From Betaproteobacteria bacterium (GTDB lineage: Bacteria > Pseudomonadota > Gammaproteobacteria > Burkholderiales > Burkholderiaceae): a stretch of DNA of 64,000 bases. The stretch spans positions 1-64,000 of the forward strand of contig RFMZ01000212.1 of NCBI GenBank assembly GCA_009927445.1, written 5' to 3'. Of the stretch, positions 12,291 to 24,750 are shown one piece after another (position 1 is the first letter of the stretch; the number at the start of each line of letters is the position of its first letter). The translations under genes and the position numbers were made by a program. The notes under the pieces are model-generated. The model had not been told where the DNA came from. It did no database searches and saw only the letters and a program-made list of their open reading frames with translations.

Positions 12291-14123
12291 CTAACCTATA
12301 GAAATTGATTGCAATTTTTTCTGACGGCCGTACCACAAATTGACTAGGCCGCGAGAGAAGAAGACTGCTGAGAACATGGAGGTCAGGATACCCAGACAAT
12401 GCACGATTGCAAAGCCTTTGATTGGGCCTGAGCCAAAAGCAAGTAGAGCTAGTCCAGCAATCAAGGTCGTGACATTAGAGTCTAAAATGGTTGCCCAAGC
12501 CTTATCAAAGCCGATTGAAATTGCCGTTTGCGGTGACGCCCCAGCACGCAATTCCTCCCGGATACGTTCATTGATTAAGACATTGGAGTCAATCGCCATT
12601 CCTAAAGCAAGGGCCATCGCTGCAATACCGGGAAGGCTAAGCGTTGCTTGTAGCATTGAAAGAACAGAAATCAGAAGAAGAAGATTGACGGCTAGTGCAA
12701 CGACCGAGAATAAGCCAAAAATCATGTAGTACACCAACATAAAGATGGCAATACCAAGAAAGCCATAAACAAGGGATTTAAAACCTTTTTCGATATTTTC
12801 AGCCCCAAGGCTTGGTCCAATGGTTCTTTCCTCGATAATCTCCATGGGAGCGGCTAGGGAGCCAGCACGCAGTAAAAGTGCGAGATCATTAGCACTTTGC
12901 GTTGTTGGTTGTCCGGTAATCTGGAATTTTGTGCCAAACTCCCCTTGGATTGTTGCAATAGTTAATACCTCACCACGACCTTTTTCAAAGAGGATCATCC
13001 CCATGGGTTTTTGAAGATTTTCTCTGGTCATTTCTTGCATTGCTCGGCCGCCTGCTGCATCTAAAGTTAGGTTGACAGAGGGGCGCTGATTTTGATCAAA
13101 GCCTGCGCTGGCATCGATAATACGGTCACCAGTAATAATGACGGATTTTTTAAAAACGCCCTGGCGATCGCCAAAGCGAAAGGCATCCATACCTAGAGGA
13201 GGGGTTTCATTCAGTCCAATACTAGATTGCACTGGGTTGGCTAAGCGGGCCTCAAGAGTTGCAGTTCTACCTATAATATCTTTTGCTCGCGCTGTATCTT
13301 GGACGCCGGGTAATTGAACAACGATTCGGTCATTACCCTGTTTTTGGATGACTGGTTCTTTCACAGCTAATTCATTGACTCGCTTGTTCAGAGTCAGGAT
13401 GTTTTGCTTCAGGGCGTTATCTTGAATGGCTTTACTTGCTTCAGGTTTTAATGTGCCGGTAATTAAAAAGTGATCTAATTTTTTCTCGGATTTGAGATTC
13501 ATTTCACTCAAAGCATCTTTCAACGATTCGATTGCTTTATCAACATTGGTATCAGTACTCACCTTGATATTGAGTGTTTCGTTTAAACGTTCGATACTTT
13601 GATAACGAATGGATTTCTCTCGCAGTTTTGATCTGGCATCTGAAGCTAGGGCAGTAACTTTTTTCTCAACCGCACCTTTCATATCAACTTTGAGTAAGAA
13701 ATAAACCCCACCACGAAGATCCAGACCTAAAGGCATGGACAAGGCATTGATACTGAGCAGCCAGTTGGGGGTATTTGTTAATAAATTGAGAGCAATGATG
13801 TAATCTGGATTACTGAAGTCTGCATTAAGTTCTTTTTCCAGGAGGTCTTTAGCTTTTAATTGCGTATCGGTATCTTTAAATCGAATCTTGATAGTTCCGC
13901 TAGAACCTTGCGCCTCATAGAAACTTCCATTGCTGCTGATTTTGGCATTGGCTAGTGCGAGATCAGCCTTTTCTTGGGTATTTAAATCAATTTTTGAACT
14001 TGTTTTCGATCCAGCTATTTGAATGGCTGGAACTTCACCAAATAGATTTGGAATAGAGTAAACAACTCCAATTAAGAGAGCTACAGCAATAACGAGATAT
14101 TTCCAGAGAGGGTAGCGGTTCAT
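12291..14123 (-). CDS. secD: Protein translocase subunit SecD
   Basis: MNRYPLWKYLVIAVALLIGVVYSIPNLFGEVPAIQI; LGLDLRGGVYFLLKVDM; ALGMAIDSNVLINERIREE. Confidence 0.98.
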   Translation of the reverse strand: MNRYPLWKYLVIAVALLIGVVYSIPNLFGEVPAIQIAGSKTSSKIDLNTQEKADLALANAKISSNGSFYEAQGSSGTIKIRFKDTDTQLKAKDLLEKELNADFSNPDYIIALNLLTNTPNWLLSINALSMPLGLDLRGGVYFLLKVDMKGAVEKKVTALASDARSKLREKSIRYQSIERLNETLNIKVSTDTNVDKAIESLKDALSEMNLKSEKKLDHFLITGTLKPEASKAIQDNALKQNILTLNKRVNELAVKEPVIQKQGNDRIVVQLPGVQDTARAKDIIGRTATLEARLANPVQSSIGLNETPPLGMDAFRFGDRQGVFKKSVIITGDRIIDASAGFDQNQRPSVNLTLDAAGGRAMQEMTRENLQKPMGMILFEKGRGEVLTIATIQGEFGTKFQITGQPTTQSANDLALLLRAGSLAAPMEIIEERTIGPSLGAENIEKGFKSLVYGFLGIAIFMLVYYMIFGLFSVVALAVNLLLLISVLSMLQATLSLPGIAAMALALGMAIDSNVLINERIREELRAGASPQTAISIGFDKAWATILDSNVTTLIAGLALLAFGSGPIKGFAIVHCLGILTSMFSAVFFSRGLVNLWYGRQKKLQSISIG

Positions 14124-14131
14124 GCAAACTC

Positions 14132-14455
14132 TTAAATAGATTTCAAGGTGTCTTTAGGAAGAACAGCTGCAATCGCAGATTTTTGCATTTTGACTTGGAG
14201 GTTTGGAGCTAATTCAAGAGTTACATACTGGTCTTTTAACTCGACAACGCGACCAAGCATGCCGCTGACAGTTGAAACCTCATCGCCTTTCGCGACTGAC
14301 TCAAGCATTGCTTTCAGTTCTTTTTGACGTTTCATTTGTGGGCGAATCATGACGAACCATAAGACACCAAACATACCAACCATCATGATGATTGAAGATA
14401 GTCCACTATCTGCGCCACCACCACCAAATTGTGCGTAAGCATTATTAATCCACAT
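14132..14455 (-). CDS. yajC: Preprotein translocase subunit YajC
   Basis: 107 aa, MIRPQMKRQKELKAMLESVAKGDEVSTVSGMLGRV; upstream of secDF. Confidence 0.96.
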   Translation of the reverse strand: MWINNAYAQFGGGGADSGLSSIIMMVGMFGVLWFVMIRPQMKRQKELKAMLESVAKGDEVSTVSGMLGRVVELKDQYVTLELAPNLQVKMQKSAIAAVLPKDTLKSI

Positions 14456-14563
14456 ATTTTTCCTCTATTCAATGAAGTTAATCGATAACCGACTATTTTG
14501 ATGCAAATTACAAATTCTGTTGATTTTAACGGACTTATGCAAACTTACCTAAGAACTCTGTCT

Positions 14564-16791
<2,228 letters not shown>

Positions 16792-16831
16792 TTTTAAACG
16801 TAAATAACCCTATTTTAAACCTGTCTAACAC

Positions 16832-18919
16832 ATGGTAAAGCCCACTTCAACAGCGCAAATTAAAGCAGTACAGACCCCATTATCGCGCCTGGGCTTAGAT
16901 ACACCTGCTGCTTTAGCATTACATTTGCCAATGCGTTATGAAGATGAAACAACGATTGTAAATATTGCCCAAGCAATTGTAGCTTTAGAAACCTCAGCAG
17001 TACAGACTCAAGGACACGTGATTCGTTGTGAAGTACAGTTTCGACCAAGAAGACAATTAGTCGTTCTAATCGCTGACGAGACGGATGAGTTGACCTTACG
17101 CTTTTTAAATTTTTATCCTAGTCAACAAAAACAAATGGCAGTAGGCATGCACTTACGCGTTCGTGGTGATTTACGGCAGGGGTATTTTGGACCAGAGATG
17201 GTTCATCCTACTGTAAAAGTTTGTTTACCGGATGCACCTTTATCAAAAGAACTAACGCCAATTTATTCCACGATTGCAGGATTGGGGCAGGCAACTCTTA
17301 GAAAAGCGATCGAAAAAGGTTTAAAGGAGCCCGAATTAAAGAATTTTTTAGAGGAAATATTTACGCCCGGAGTTATTTGTCAGAATAAATATCCATTTTT
17401 TAGCGAGTTACCTAGTTTAGAGGAAGCGATTCGTCTTTTGCACCATCCGGACTCTCATATAAACTCAGCTAGTCTATTAGAAAGGACGCATCCAGCTTGG
17501 CGACGGGTTCAGTTCGAAGAATTATTAGCCCAGCAAATTTCATTACAGCAGGCGCATATGGAGAGGAAGAAAAGGCAAGCGCCTGCTTTTTGTTCGCAGA
17601 AAAACTCCCGTAAGGATGCGTTTCTCCAAATCCTACCCTTTCAACTCACTCAGGCTCAGCTTAGGGTGTGGGGTGAGATTACTTCAGATTTAGAGCAGGC
17701 TTATCCGATGAATCGGTTATTGCAAGGCGATGTTGGTAGTGGTAAGACCGCGATAGCAGCCTTAGCAGCTTGCTACGCGATAGAAAATGGTTATCAAGTT
17801 GCCTTAATGGCACCGACAGAAATTTTGGCAGAGCAGCATTATCAAAAATTTTTACCATGGTTCACTAGCTTAGGAATTTCAATTGTCTGGCTCACGGGAA
17901 GCCTAAAAGTAAAGGAGAAAAGATTAGCCCAAGAACAAATTATGCGTGGCGATGCTCAATTAGCGATCGGCACACATGCCCTGATTCAAGAAGGCATTAC
18001 CTTTGCCAATCTAGGCTTAGCAATCATTGACGAGCAACATCGTTTTGGAGTGCGTCAACGATTACAACTCCACGCCAAAAAGGGTACAGAGCCGGTTTAT
18101 GCGCATCAATTAATGATGTCTGCCACACCCATTCCAAGGACCTTGGCGATGACGTATTACGCAGACTTAGAAGTATCGGTGATCGATGAATTACCGCCAG
18201 GACGAAAACCTGTTGTGACTAAATTAATTAAGGAAAATAGAAGGCCTGAAGTAGTTGTTGGTGTGCAGCAAGAATTAGCCAAGGGGCGACAGTGTTATTG
18301 GGTTTGTCCTTTAATAGAAGAGTCTGAAGTGCTGCAGTTAAAGACAGCACTGGAAACTTTCGAGACCTTATCGAACACTCTTTCGGAATATTCTGTCGGA
18401 TTGATTCATGGAAAATTAAAAGCTGAAGAAAAGTCTAGCATTATGGCGCGCTTTAAAGATGGCCAAATTCAGTTACTCGTTAGTACAACTGTCATTGAAG
18501 TTGGCGTAGACGTCCCCAATGCAACTTTAATGGTCATAGAACATGCGCAACGATTTGGATATGCTCAGATTCATCAATTACGAGGACGGGTTGGTCGGGG
18601 AGCTGAGCAGTCCGTTTGTATTTTACTATACAGTGATACCTTATCGTCTGCTGCTAAGGAGAGGCTTCAAACTCTGCGCAAGTCTAGTGACGGGTTTGAG
18701 ATTGCAGAAAAAGATTTAGCCTTGCGTGGGCCAGGAGAGTTATTAGGTGCGAGACAATCAGGGGATACGATGTTACGGTTCGTTGACTTACAACGCGATG
18801 CTTGGTTAATTGAAGCAGTCAAAGATCTGGCTCATGATTTATTACAAAATGAACCGCAGTTAGCCAGGAAGCATTTAGTGAGATGGCTAGGATCAAGATC
18901 GGAGTTATTAAAAGCTTGA
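16832..18919 (+). CDS. recG: ATP-dependent DNA helicase RecG
   Basis: 695 aa; LLQGDVGSGKTAIAALA, IDEQHRFGV, MSATPIPRTLAMT, HGKLKAEEK, QLRGRVGRGAEQS. Confidence 0.97.
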   Translation: MVKPTSTAQIKAVQTPLSRLGLDTPAALALHLPMRYEDETTIVNIAQAIVALETSAVQTQGHVIRCEVQFRPRRQLVVLIADETDELTLRFLNFYPSQQKQMAVGMHLRVRGDLRQGYFGPEMVHPTVKVCLPDAPLSKELTPIYSTIAGLGQATLRKAIEKGLKEPELKNFLEEIFTPGVICQNKYPFFSELPSLEEAIRLLHHPDSHINSASLLERTHPAWRRVQFEELLAQQISLQQAHMERKKRQAPAFCSQKNSRKDAFLQILPFQLTQAQLRVWGEITSDLEQAYPMNRLLQGDVGSGKTAIAALAACYAIENGYQVALMAPTEILAEQHYQKFLPWFTSLGISIVWLTGSLKVKEKRLAQEQIMRGDAQLAIGTHALIQEGITFANLGLAIIDEQHRFGVRQRLQLHAKKGTEPVYAHQLMMSATPIPRTLAMTYYADLEVSVIDELPPGRKPVVTKLIKENRRPEVVVGVQQELAKGRQCYWVCPLIEESEVLQLKTALETFETLSNTLSEYSVGLIHGKLKAEEKSSIMARFKDGQIQLLVSTTVIEVGVDVPNATLMVIEHAQRFGYAQIHQLRGRVGRGAEQSVCILLYSDTLSSAAKERLQTLRKSSDGFEIAEKDLALRGPGELLGARQSGDTMLRFVDLQRDAWLIEAVKDLAHDLLQNEPQLARKHLVRWLGSRSELLKA

Positions 18920-18929
18920 TAATCAAATT

Positions 18930-19868
18930 ATGACGCTCACCGAATTAAAATACATTATTGCTTTAGCCAAAGAAAAGCACTTTGGAAGGGCGGCTATTGC
19001 TTGCCACGTTTCTCAACCAACCTTATCTGTTGCAGTCAAAAAGTTAGAGGATGAGTTAGGCGTTCAAATTTTTCAGCGCCATACTGCAGATGTCAGCTTA
19101 ACGCCTACCGGAAATTTATTAATCGAGCAAGCACAACTCGTTATTCAAGAAGTGAAGCGATTTACAGAGATGGCCAAAATTGGTATTGATCCCATGCGTG
19201 GACCTTTACGATTAGGAACGATTTATACCATTGCACCCTATCTTCTGCCTAGGGTGATTCGTCGTGCTCGGGAGTCTTTACCTGAAATGCCTTTATTTTT
19301 ACATGAGACCTTTACAACGGTTTTATTAGAGATGCTCAAGCACGGAGATTTAGATTGCGCTGTTTTAGCAACGCCTTTTAATCCGCAGGGACTTGAATCA
19401 ATTGCATTATATGAAGAGCCCTATCTAGTAACAGTGCCAAAGAATCACGAGTGGGCAGATCGTCAGGCAATACAGCCGCATGAATTAAGTACTCAAAACA
19501 TGTTACTGCTTGGCGCAGGACATTGTTTTCGGGATCATGTTTTAGAAGTTTGTCCTGAATTAAATCGTTCGAAAGTGCATTTTGAAGATGGGCCTCAAAA
19601 TTTTGAAGGATCGTCCTTAGAAACCATTCGGCAGATGGTTGCTGGCGGTATTGGAATTTCTGTCTTACCCAGAACGGCGGTTACTGATTTGAGTGTTCAG
19701 GATGGGTTAGTGCGCTATATTCCATTTACGGAACCTGAGCCTAGTAGAAGTATCGTATTAGTTTATCGAAAAGGCATTAGTCGGGTACAGGCTGTAGAGG
19801 CTTTAGGTCGAGTCATTCGAAGTTGTGATATCCCAGCAGTTAAGTGGGCCAGCATGGTGGACAAATAA
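18930..19868 (+). CDS. oxyR: LysR-family hydrogen peroxide-responsive regulator OxyR
   Basis: [41 protein letters not shown] contains both redox Cys positions typical of OxyR. Confidence 0.92.
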   Translation: MTLTELKYIIALAKEKHFGRAAIACHVSQPTLSVAVKKLEDELGVQIFQRHTADVSLTPTGNLLIEQAQLVIQEVKRFTEMAKIGIDPMRGPLRLGTIYTIAPYLLPRVIRRARESLPEMPLFLHETFTTVLLEMLKHGDLDCAVLATPFNPQGLESIALYEEPYLVTVPKNHEWADRQAIQPHELSTQNMLLLGAGHCFRDHVLEVCPELNRSKVHFEDGPQNFEGSSLETIRQMVAGGIGISVLPRTAVTDLSVQDGLVRYIPFTEPEPSRSIVLVYRKGISRVQAVEALGRVIRSCDIPAVKWASMVDK

Positions 19869-20731
19869 AATTGATTCTACGTAAAGAGCACTTGCGACAA
19901 TATGTCTATTTGATTAGGTTACACAAACCGATTGGAACTTTACTGCTGCTGTGGCCAACTCTTTGGGCCTTATGGTTTGCGAGCAATGGCCGACCTGACT
20001 GGTCACATATATTGATATTTTGCATTGGCACTCTTTTGATGCGCAGTGCCGGTTGTGCAGTGAATGATTATGCTGATCGGAATTTTGATCGGCATGTAAA
20101 AAGAACGCAGTATCGGCCATTAACAGCGGGTGAGATTGAGCCAAAAGAGGCCTTAGCTGTTGCTGCAGTATTAGCTGTGATGGCATTTGGGTGTGTACTA
20201 TTTCTCAATCAGTTGACTATATTTTTATCTTTTATGGCATTAGCCATCGCGGTATTTTATCCATTTACTAAACGATTTTTTTCTATTCCACAGGCGATTT
20301 TAGGGATTGCATTTGGTTTTGGGATACCGATGGCATATGCTGCAGAACTTGGACAGGTACCACTACAGGCGTACATTTTATTAAGTGCAAATATTTTTTG
20401 GGCAATTGCATATGATACGGCTTATGCGATGGTTGATCGAGAAGACGATTTACGGATTGGGATTCGAACCTCTGCCATCACCTTTGGCTCATATGATGTA
20501 TTGATTATTTTTTTATGCTACGTTGCTTTTTTAAGTTTACTAGGTTACCTAGCGGTTGCTGCACAACTCAATCATTGGTTTTGGGTGGGTTGGTTGTGTG
20601 CTTCGGGTTGTGCTGCTTATCATTTTTTACTAGTTAGAACTAGAAATCCTGAGCAATGTTTTCAGGCGTTTAACCATAATAATTACTTAGGCGCTTGTAT
20701 TTTTGCGGGTATTTTTTTCGCTTATTGGTGA
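19844..20731 (+). CDS. ubiA: 4-hydroxybenzoate octaprenyltransferase (real start possibly TTG about 19871)
   Basis: [69 protein letters not shown]. Confidence 0.95.
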   Translation: MGQHGGQIKLILRKEHLRQYVYLIRLHKPIGTLLLLWPTLWALWFASNGRPDWSHILIFCIGTLLMRSAGCAVNDYADRNFDRHVKRTQYRPLTAGEIEPKEALAVAAVLAVMAFGCVLFLNQLTIFLSFMALAIAVFYPFTKRFFSIPQAILGIAFGFGIPMAYAAELGQVPLQAYILLSANIFWAIAYDTAYAMVDREDDLRIGIRTSAITFGSYDVLIIFLCYVAFLSLLGYLAVAAQLNHWFWVGWLCASGCAAYHFLLVRTRNPEQCFQAFNHNNYLGACIFAGIFFAYW

Positions 20732-20786
20732 GTTACCACCGGTTTTACGATATTTGTTGGATATTCATGCTGGAGAAAACGCCAGT

Positions 20787-21662
20787 TTATTTTTCACTAA
20801 ACTCTTGACCCATAGCAACGCTTCTAGCATGGGCAGTGTGCACTGCCTCTTGCAAAATCTCACCCCAATGCTTTTCCTTTAGGACCTCTAGGGCGGCAAA
20901 AGTTGTGCCACCTTTAGAGGTAACTTTTTCCCGAAGCGTTGCTGGGGTTTCGGGTGATGCATTCGCTAGGAGTCCAGCACCAATAACAGTTTGGATGGCA
21001 AGTTGATTCGCTTGATCAGGACTTAAACCAAGTTTTTGCCCGGCAAGTTGTAAGTGTTCTATGAAAGAAAAAACGTACGCGGGCCCGCTACCTGAGAGGG
21101 CTGTCACACTATCGAGTAGATGTTCTTGGGAAACCCAAATAGACTGCCCAATTGAATCACATACCCAGGTAATTAATGCCTGATCGTTTTGGGAAATCTC
21201 AGGAGATGCGTATAGTCCAGTCACTCCTTTGCCGATAAGGGCTGGTGTATTTGGCATGGCACGGACAAGTTGGGACTGATTGAGGTGGATTGTAATATCT
21301 GCTAGTTGGACGCCTGCCACAATACTTAAAAACAAATGAGTGCACTGCAAAGTTTTTGGCGACTCGAGAGTCTGTCGTAATTGCGCCAATGCCTCCCGTA
21401 ATTGCTGGGGTTTAACTGCCAAAATGATGAGGCAGTTCTTACTAAAAAAATCCTCGCCTTGGCTAATATCGCTCGCCACGTTGATTTCGAAAGATTTGAT
21501 TAAGTTATCGCGTGCCAATTGCAGGGGGTCGATTGCCAGCATATTCGATGCTTGGACGTTTTTATTTAAAAGACCCCCAATCATTGCATTAGCCATATTT
21601 CCGCCACCAATAAAGGCAATACGAAGATTTTGAGGAACATGTGGGTTGGAAGTTTGCATCAT
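20787..21662 (-). CDS. proC: Pyrroline-5-carboxylate reductase
   Basis: IAFIGGGNMANAMIGGLL; VRAMPNTPALIGKGVTGLY; ALSGSGPAYVF; LREKVTSKGGTTFAAL. Confidence 0.97.
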   Translation of the reverse strand: MMQTSNPHVPQNLRIAFIGGGNMANAMIGGLLNKNVQASNMLAIDPLQLARDNLIKSFEINVASDISQGEDFFSKNCLIILAVKPQQLREALAQLRQTLESPKTLQCTHLFLSIVAGVQLADITIHLNQSQLVRAMPNTPALIGKGVTGLYASPEISQNDQALITWVCDSIGQSIWVSQEHLLDSVTALSGSGPAYVFSFIEHLQLAGQKLGLSPDQANQLAIQTVIGAGLLANASPETPATLREKVTSKGGTTFAALEVLKEKHWGEILQEAVHTAHARSVAMGQEFSEK

Positions 21663-22402
21663 TCTAATTTTACTGCCTTAGCAGTTCTTGAACCAAAGAT
21701 GGCAGTGCCAACGCGCACCATTGAGCTACCTGCTGCAATAGCTTGCTCTAAATCCTCGGACATGCCCATGGAAATCGTGTCAAACTGCAGCGCATCATCT
21801 TGTGGGAGAAGACTTTGAATCGATTTGAATAGCTCGCGGAGTTTTTGATGAGCTAGTGCTACGTTTCCTGCCTCTGGAATCGACATGAGTCCACGCAGTT
21901 TGAGATGGGGTAGTTTCGTAATAGCCTTACATAGAGCTTCTGCTTCAGAAGGATGAGTACCACTTTTACTATTTTCGCCACTCATATTGACTTGAACTAG
22001 CACTTGTAAATCTGGCAAATGACTAGGGCGTTGCTGCGAAAGACGTTGGGCAATTTTGAGTCGATCAACACTTTGGACCCAGTCGAAACTTTCTGCAACT
22101 ACAGGGGTTTTATTGCTTTGTAGGGGACCTATAAAGTGCCACTTAATGAGTGATTTGATCTCTTGAAGTGCAATAATTTTTTCAATAGCCTCTTGTACAT
22201 AATTTTCACCAAAGTGTCGCTGACCTGCTTCAAAAGCAAGTTTGACATACGTTGCTGGCTGAGTTTTTGAGACCGCTATTAACTCCACGGAGTTGGGAGT
22301 TCTTTGGGAAACTTGGCAGGCTTGTGCAATACGATCTTTTACTAGTTGGAGTTGCGTAGAAATACTATTCATCAAAAAATCACGCTGGCAGAAGATCATC
22401 AA
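21659..22402 (-). CDS. yggS: YggS-family pyridoxal phosphate enzyme
   Basis: VELIAVSKTQPA; FGENYVQEAIEKI; WHFIGPLQSNK; LSMGMSEDLEQAIAAGSSMVRVGTAIFG pattern. Confidence 0.95.
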   Translation of the reverse strand: MMIFCQRDFLMNSISTQLQLVKDRIAQACQVSQRTPNSVELIAVSKTQPATYVKLAFEAGQRHFGENYVQEAIEKIIALQEIKSLIKWHFIGPLQSNKTPVVAESFDWVQSVDRLKIAQRLSQQRPSHLPDLQVLVQVNMSGENSKSGTHPSEAEALCKAITKLPHLKLRGLMSIPEAGNVALAHQKLRELFKSIQSLLPQDDALQFDTISMGMSEDLEQAIAAGSSMVRVGTAIFGSRTAKAVKLE

Positions 22403-23630
22403 TTATTTCAATCCAGTGACGCACTGGGAGAGAATCATTTTGGAGATGGCTAATACAGCCAACATTACCAGAAACGATTTCTGTTGCTTGATAGGTAGAA
22501 CCTGCCTGCACTAATTGAGACACTTTCTGATCTCGCAGTTGATTTGATAGGTTAGCCTGAAGAATAGAATATGTTCCTGCTGACCCACAACACATGTGGC
22601 TATCTGCGCACAAGTTGACTTGAATACCAATCTTGCTGAGAAGTTCTTCGACATTGCCTCGAATTTTCTGGCCATGTTGCAGCGTGCAGGGGGGGTGATA
22701 AATTACACTTGCAGACTTTTTTGGAGTAATTTGTGTGGTTAATTGCTCGGCGTATTTGGGGAGTATTTCGCTGATATCTTTTGTCATGGCGCTAATTACT
22801 TGCGCTTTTTTGGCATACGCTAAATCATTTTGTAATAAATGCCCATAGTCTTTAACTGTTACTCCGCAGCCTGCAGCGTTCATCACAATCGTTTGGATTT
22901 GTTCTTGTTGGATCAGTGGCCACCAAGCATCAATGTTTCGCCGCATATCTTGCAGAGCGCCAGGCTCATCGCTCAGGTGTAAACGGATTGCTCCGCAACA
23001 ACCTGCAGCAGGCGGAGCAATTAATTGAATATGTAGTTTTGCAAAAACGCGTTGAGTAGCATGGTTAATATTTGGCAGCATACCAGGCTGCACACAACCC
23101 TCCAAAAAAAGCATGGTTTCTTGAAACGACGATGAGTTAGGGATTTTTTTTGAGGAGGATGAATTACTCAGAGGAATTTTTTTCTGAAGTACTGCTGGTA
23201 AAAAGGGTCTAAAGATTCTGCCAATTTGCATTGCGGGATTAAAGATATAGGATCTTGTCAGGCCTTCTTTTAGTGCCCAGCGAAGTACTCTTTGCGCCAG
23301 GGGTCTTGCAGGATTTTGGATTTGTACCCACTGTCGACCAATTTCTAGGAGGCGACCATATTGCACTCCACTTGGGCAGGTAGTTTCACAGTTTTTACAG
23401 GTCAGGCAACGATCCAAGTGAGCGCGTGTTTTAGCGGTAGCTTGTTGGCCCTCTGCCATTTGTTTAATCAAATAAATTCGGCCTCGCGGGCCATCTAACT
23501 CATCCCCTAACAGTTGATAGGTTGGACATGTAGCATTACAAAATCCACAATGAACGCAATTAGACAGTAGTTGTTGAGCAAGCAGTCCAACAGGCTGAGC
23601 GGCTAGTTCTGGTGATAAGTTGGTTTGCAT
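22380..23630 (-). CDS. glcF: Glycolate oxidase iron-sulfur subunit
   Basis: CVHCGFCNATCPTYQLLGDELDGPRGRIYLIKQM and CLTCKNCETTCPSGVQY ferredoxin motifs; two CCG domains; beside glcE and glcD. Confidence 0.96.
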   Translation of the reverse strand: MQTNLSPELAAQPVGLLAQQLLSNCVHCGFCNATCPTYQLLGDELDGPRGRIYLIKQMAEGQQATAKTRAHLDRCLTCKNCETTCPSGVQYGRLLEIGRQWVQIQNPARPLAQRVLRWALKEGLTRSYIFNPAMQIGRIFRPFLPAVLQKKIPLSNSSSSKKIPNSSSFQETMLFLEGCVQPGMLPNINHATQRVFAKLHIQLIAPPAAGCCGAIRLHLSDEPGALQDMRRNIDAWWPLIQQEQIQTIVMNAAGCGVTVKDYGHLLQNDLAYAKKAQVISAMTKDISEILPKYAEQLTTQITPKKSASVIYHPPCTLQHGQKIRGNVEELLSKIGIQVNLCADSHMCCGSAGTYSILQANLSNQLRDQKVSQLVQAGSTYQATEIVSGNVGCISHLQNDSLPVRHWIEIIDDLLPA

Positions 23631-23635
23631 AATTG

Positions 23636-24750
23636 TTAGGGCATTCTACCTGTTTGAAAGACGCTATCTGGGTCAAAAGTACTTCTTAGTCGTTGCACAA
23701 TTGGCGCAAGAGGAGCCGTTAGAGCTTGATCCTGCAGTTGCGTAAAAACGCCCGTATTGGGCTTATTTAAACTCTTAAATAGAGTGGCATGTCCGCCATG
23801 AGCGAGCGCCATTTGCTTGGCTTGCTCGGCCCCTAGTTGGCCTAAAAACCAGCGTTGCCCCCCCAGCCATTCTATACATTGATTACCCGGGAGTGGTAAA
23901 GGTGGGGATAGTGGATTGACAGCAAATCGCCAAAGATCTGTTTGCTTATGATTGATAAAAAAATCTTGCGTTTGTTCACGCATCATTAGCCAAAACTGAT
24001 TTGCCATTTCAGGGTCGAGGATCTTGGCATCTGGGGTAAGTAGTAATTTTGCTTGTGCAGAGCGAACGGCTGCTTGGGCACCTGATAAACGAATTGTTAG
24101 AGTGCCAGATGTCTCGTCACCTTGCCAAGTACTAGCAGATAAGGGCAGTGGTTGACTAGCCCAGGTATTCATTAGGGTAATGGCTTTTGCTTGGTTCATT
24201 GGAACGTGGATGGTTGCGCTTGCGACCGGTTTAGGAAGGACTTTGAGGGAACTTCTAGTAAGAGTGCAAGGGTACCAAGAGAACTTGGGAGAAGCCTAGA
24301 GACATCATAGCCGGCAACATTTTTCATGACTTTACCACCAAAGGAAAGAATGTCTCCTCGACCATCCATAATTTTACAACCCAAGACAAAGTCTCGTATG
24401 CCGCCATAGTGACCTCGACCTGGACCCGCAAGACCGGCAGCAATCATACCGCCAATCGTTGTGAGAGAGCCAAAATGTGGGGGCTCAAAAGCAAGCATTT
24501 GGTGATGATGATTCAGGGCTAATTCTACTTCTTCTAGAGGGGTGCCAGCACAAACGGTAATGACTAATTCTTCTGGCTCATAATCTAAAATACCTTGGTA
24601 GGATTTTGTCAATAAAGGTGAGCCTTGCAAGTTATTTCCATACCAATTTTTAGTTTGACCTCCAGCAATTCGGAGGATTGTTTGCTGTTGCTTTGCCTGC
24701 AGGATTTGCTCTTTAAAATCAGCGAGTGCGGCTTGACTTGCGGTTGACAT
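23636..24750 (-). pseudogene. glcE: Glycolate oxidase FAD-binding subunit split by an apparent 1-nt frameshift near 24240-24250 (ORFs 24196-24750 and 23636-24199)
   Basis: First ORF ends LGTLALLLEVPSKSF; the alternative frame reads ...VLPKPVASATIHVPMNQAKAITLMNTWASQPLPLS, the expected GlcE continuation. Confidence 0.9.

Noticed and set aside
12340-12729. 129-aa plus-strand ORF opposite secD
   Set aside because: Antisense shadow ORF; no family resemblance.
24196-24260. Natural two-subunit split of GlcE
   Set aside because: The out-of-frame tail (PSKSFLNRSQAQPSTFQ) is replaced by the expected GlcE sequence in another frame, so a 1-nt indel is more likely than an evolved split; kept as a finding only because of the ATGA overlap.
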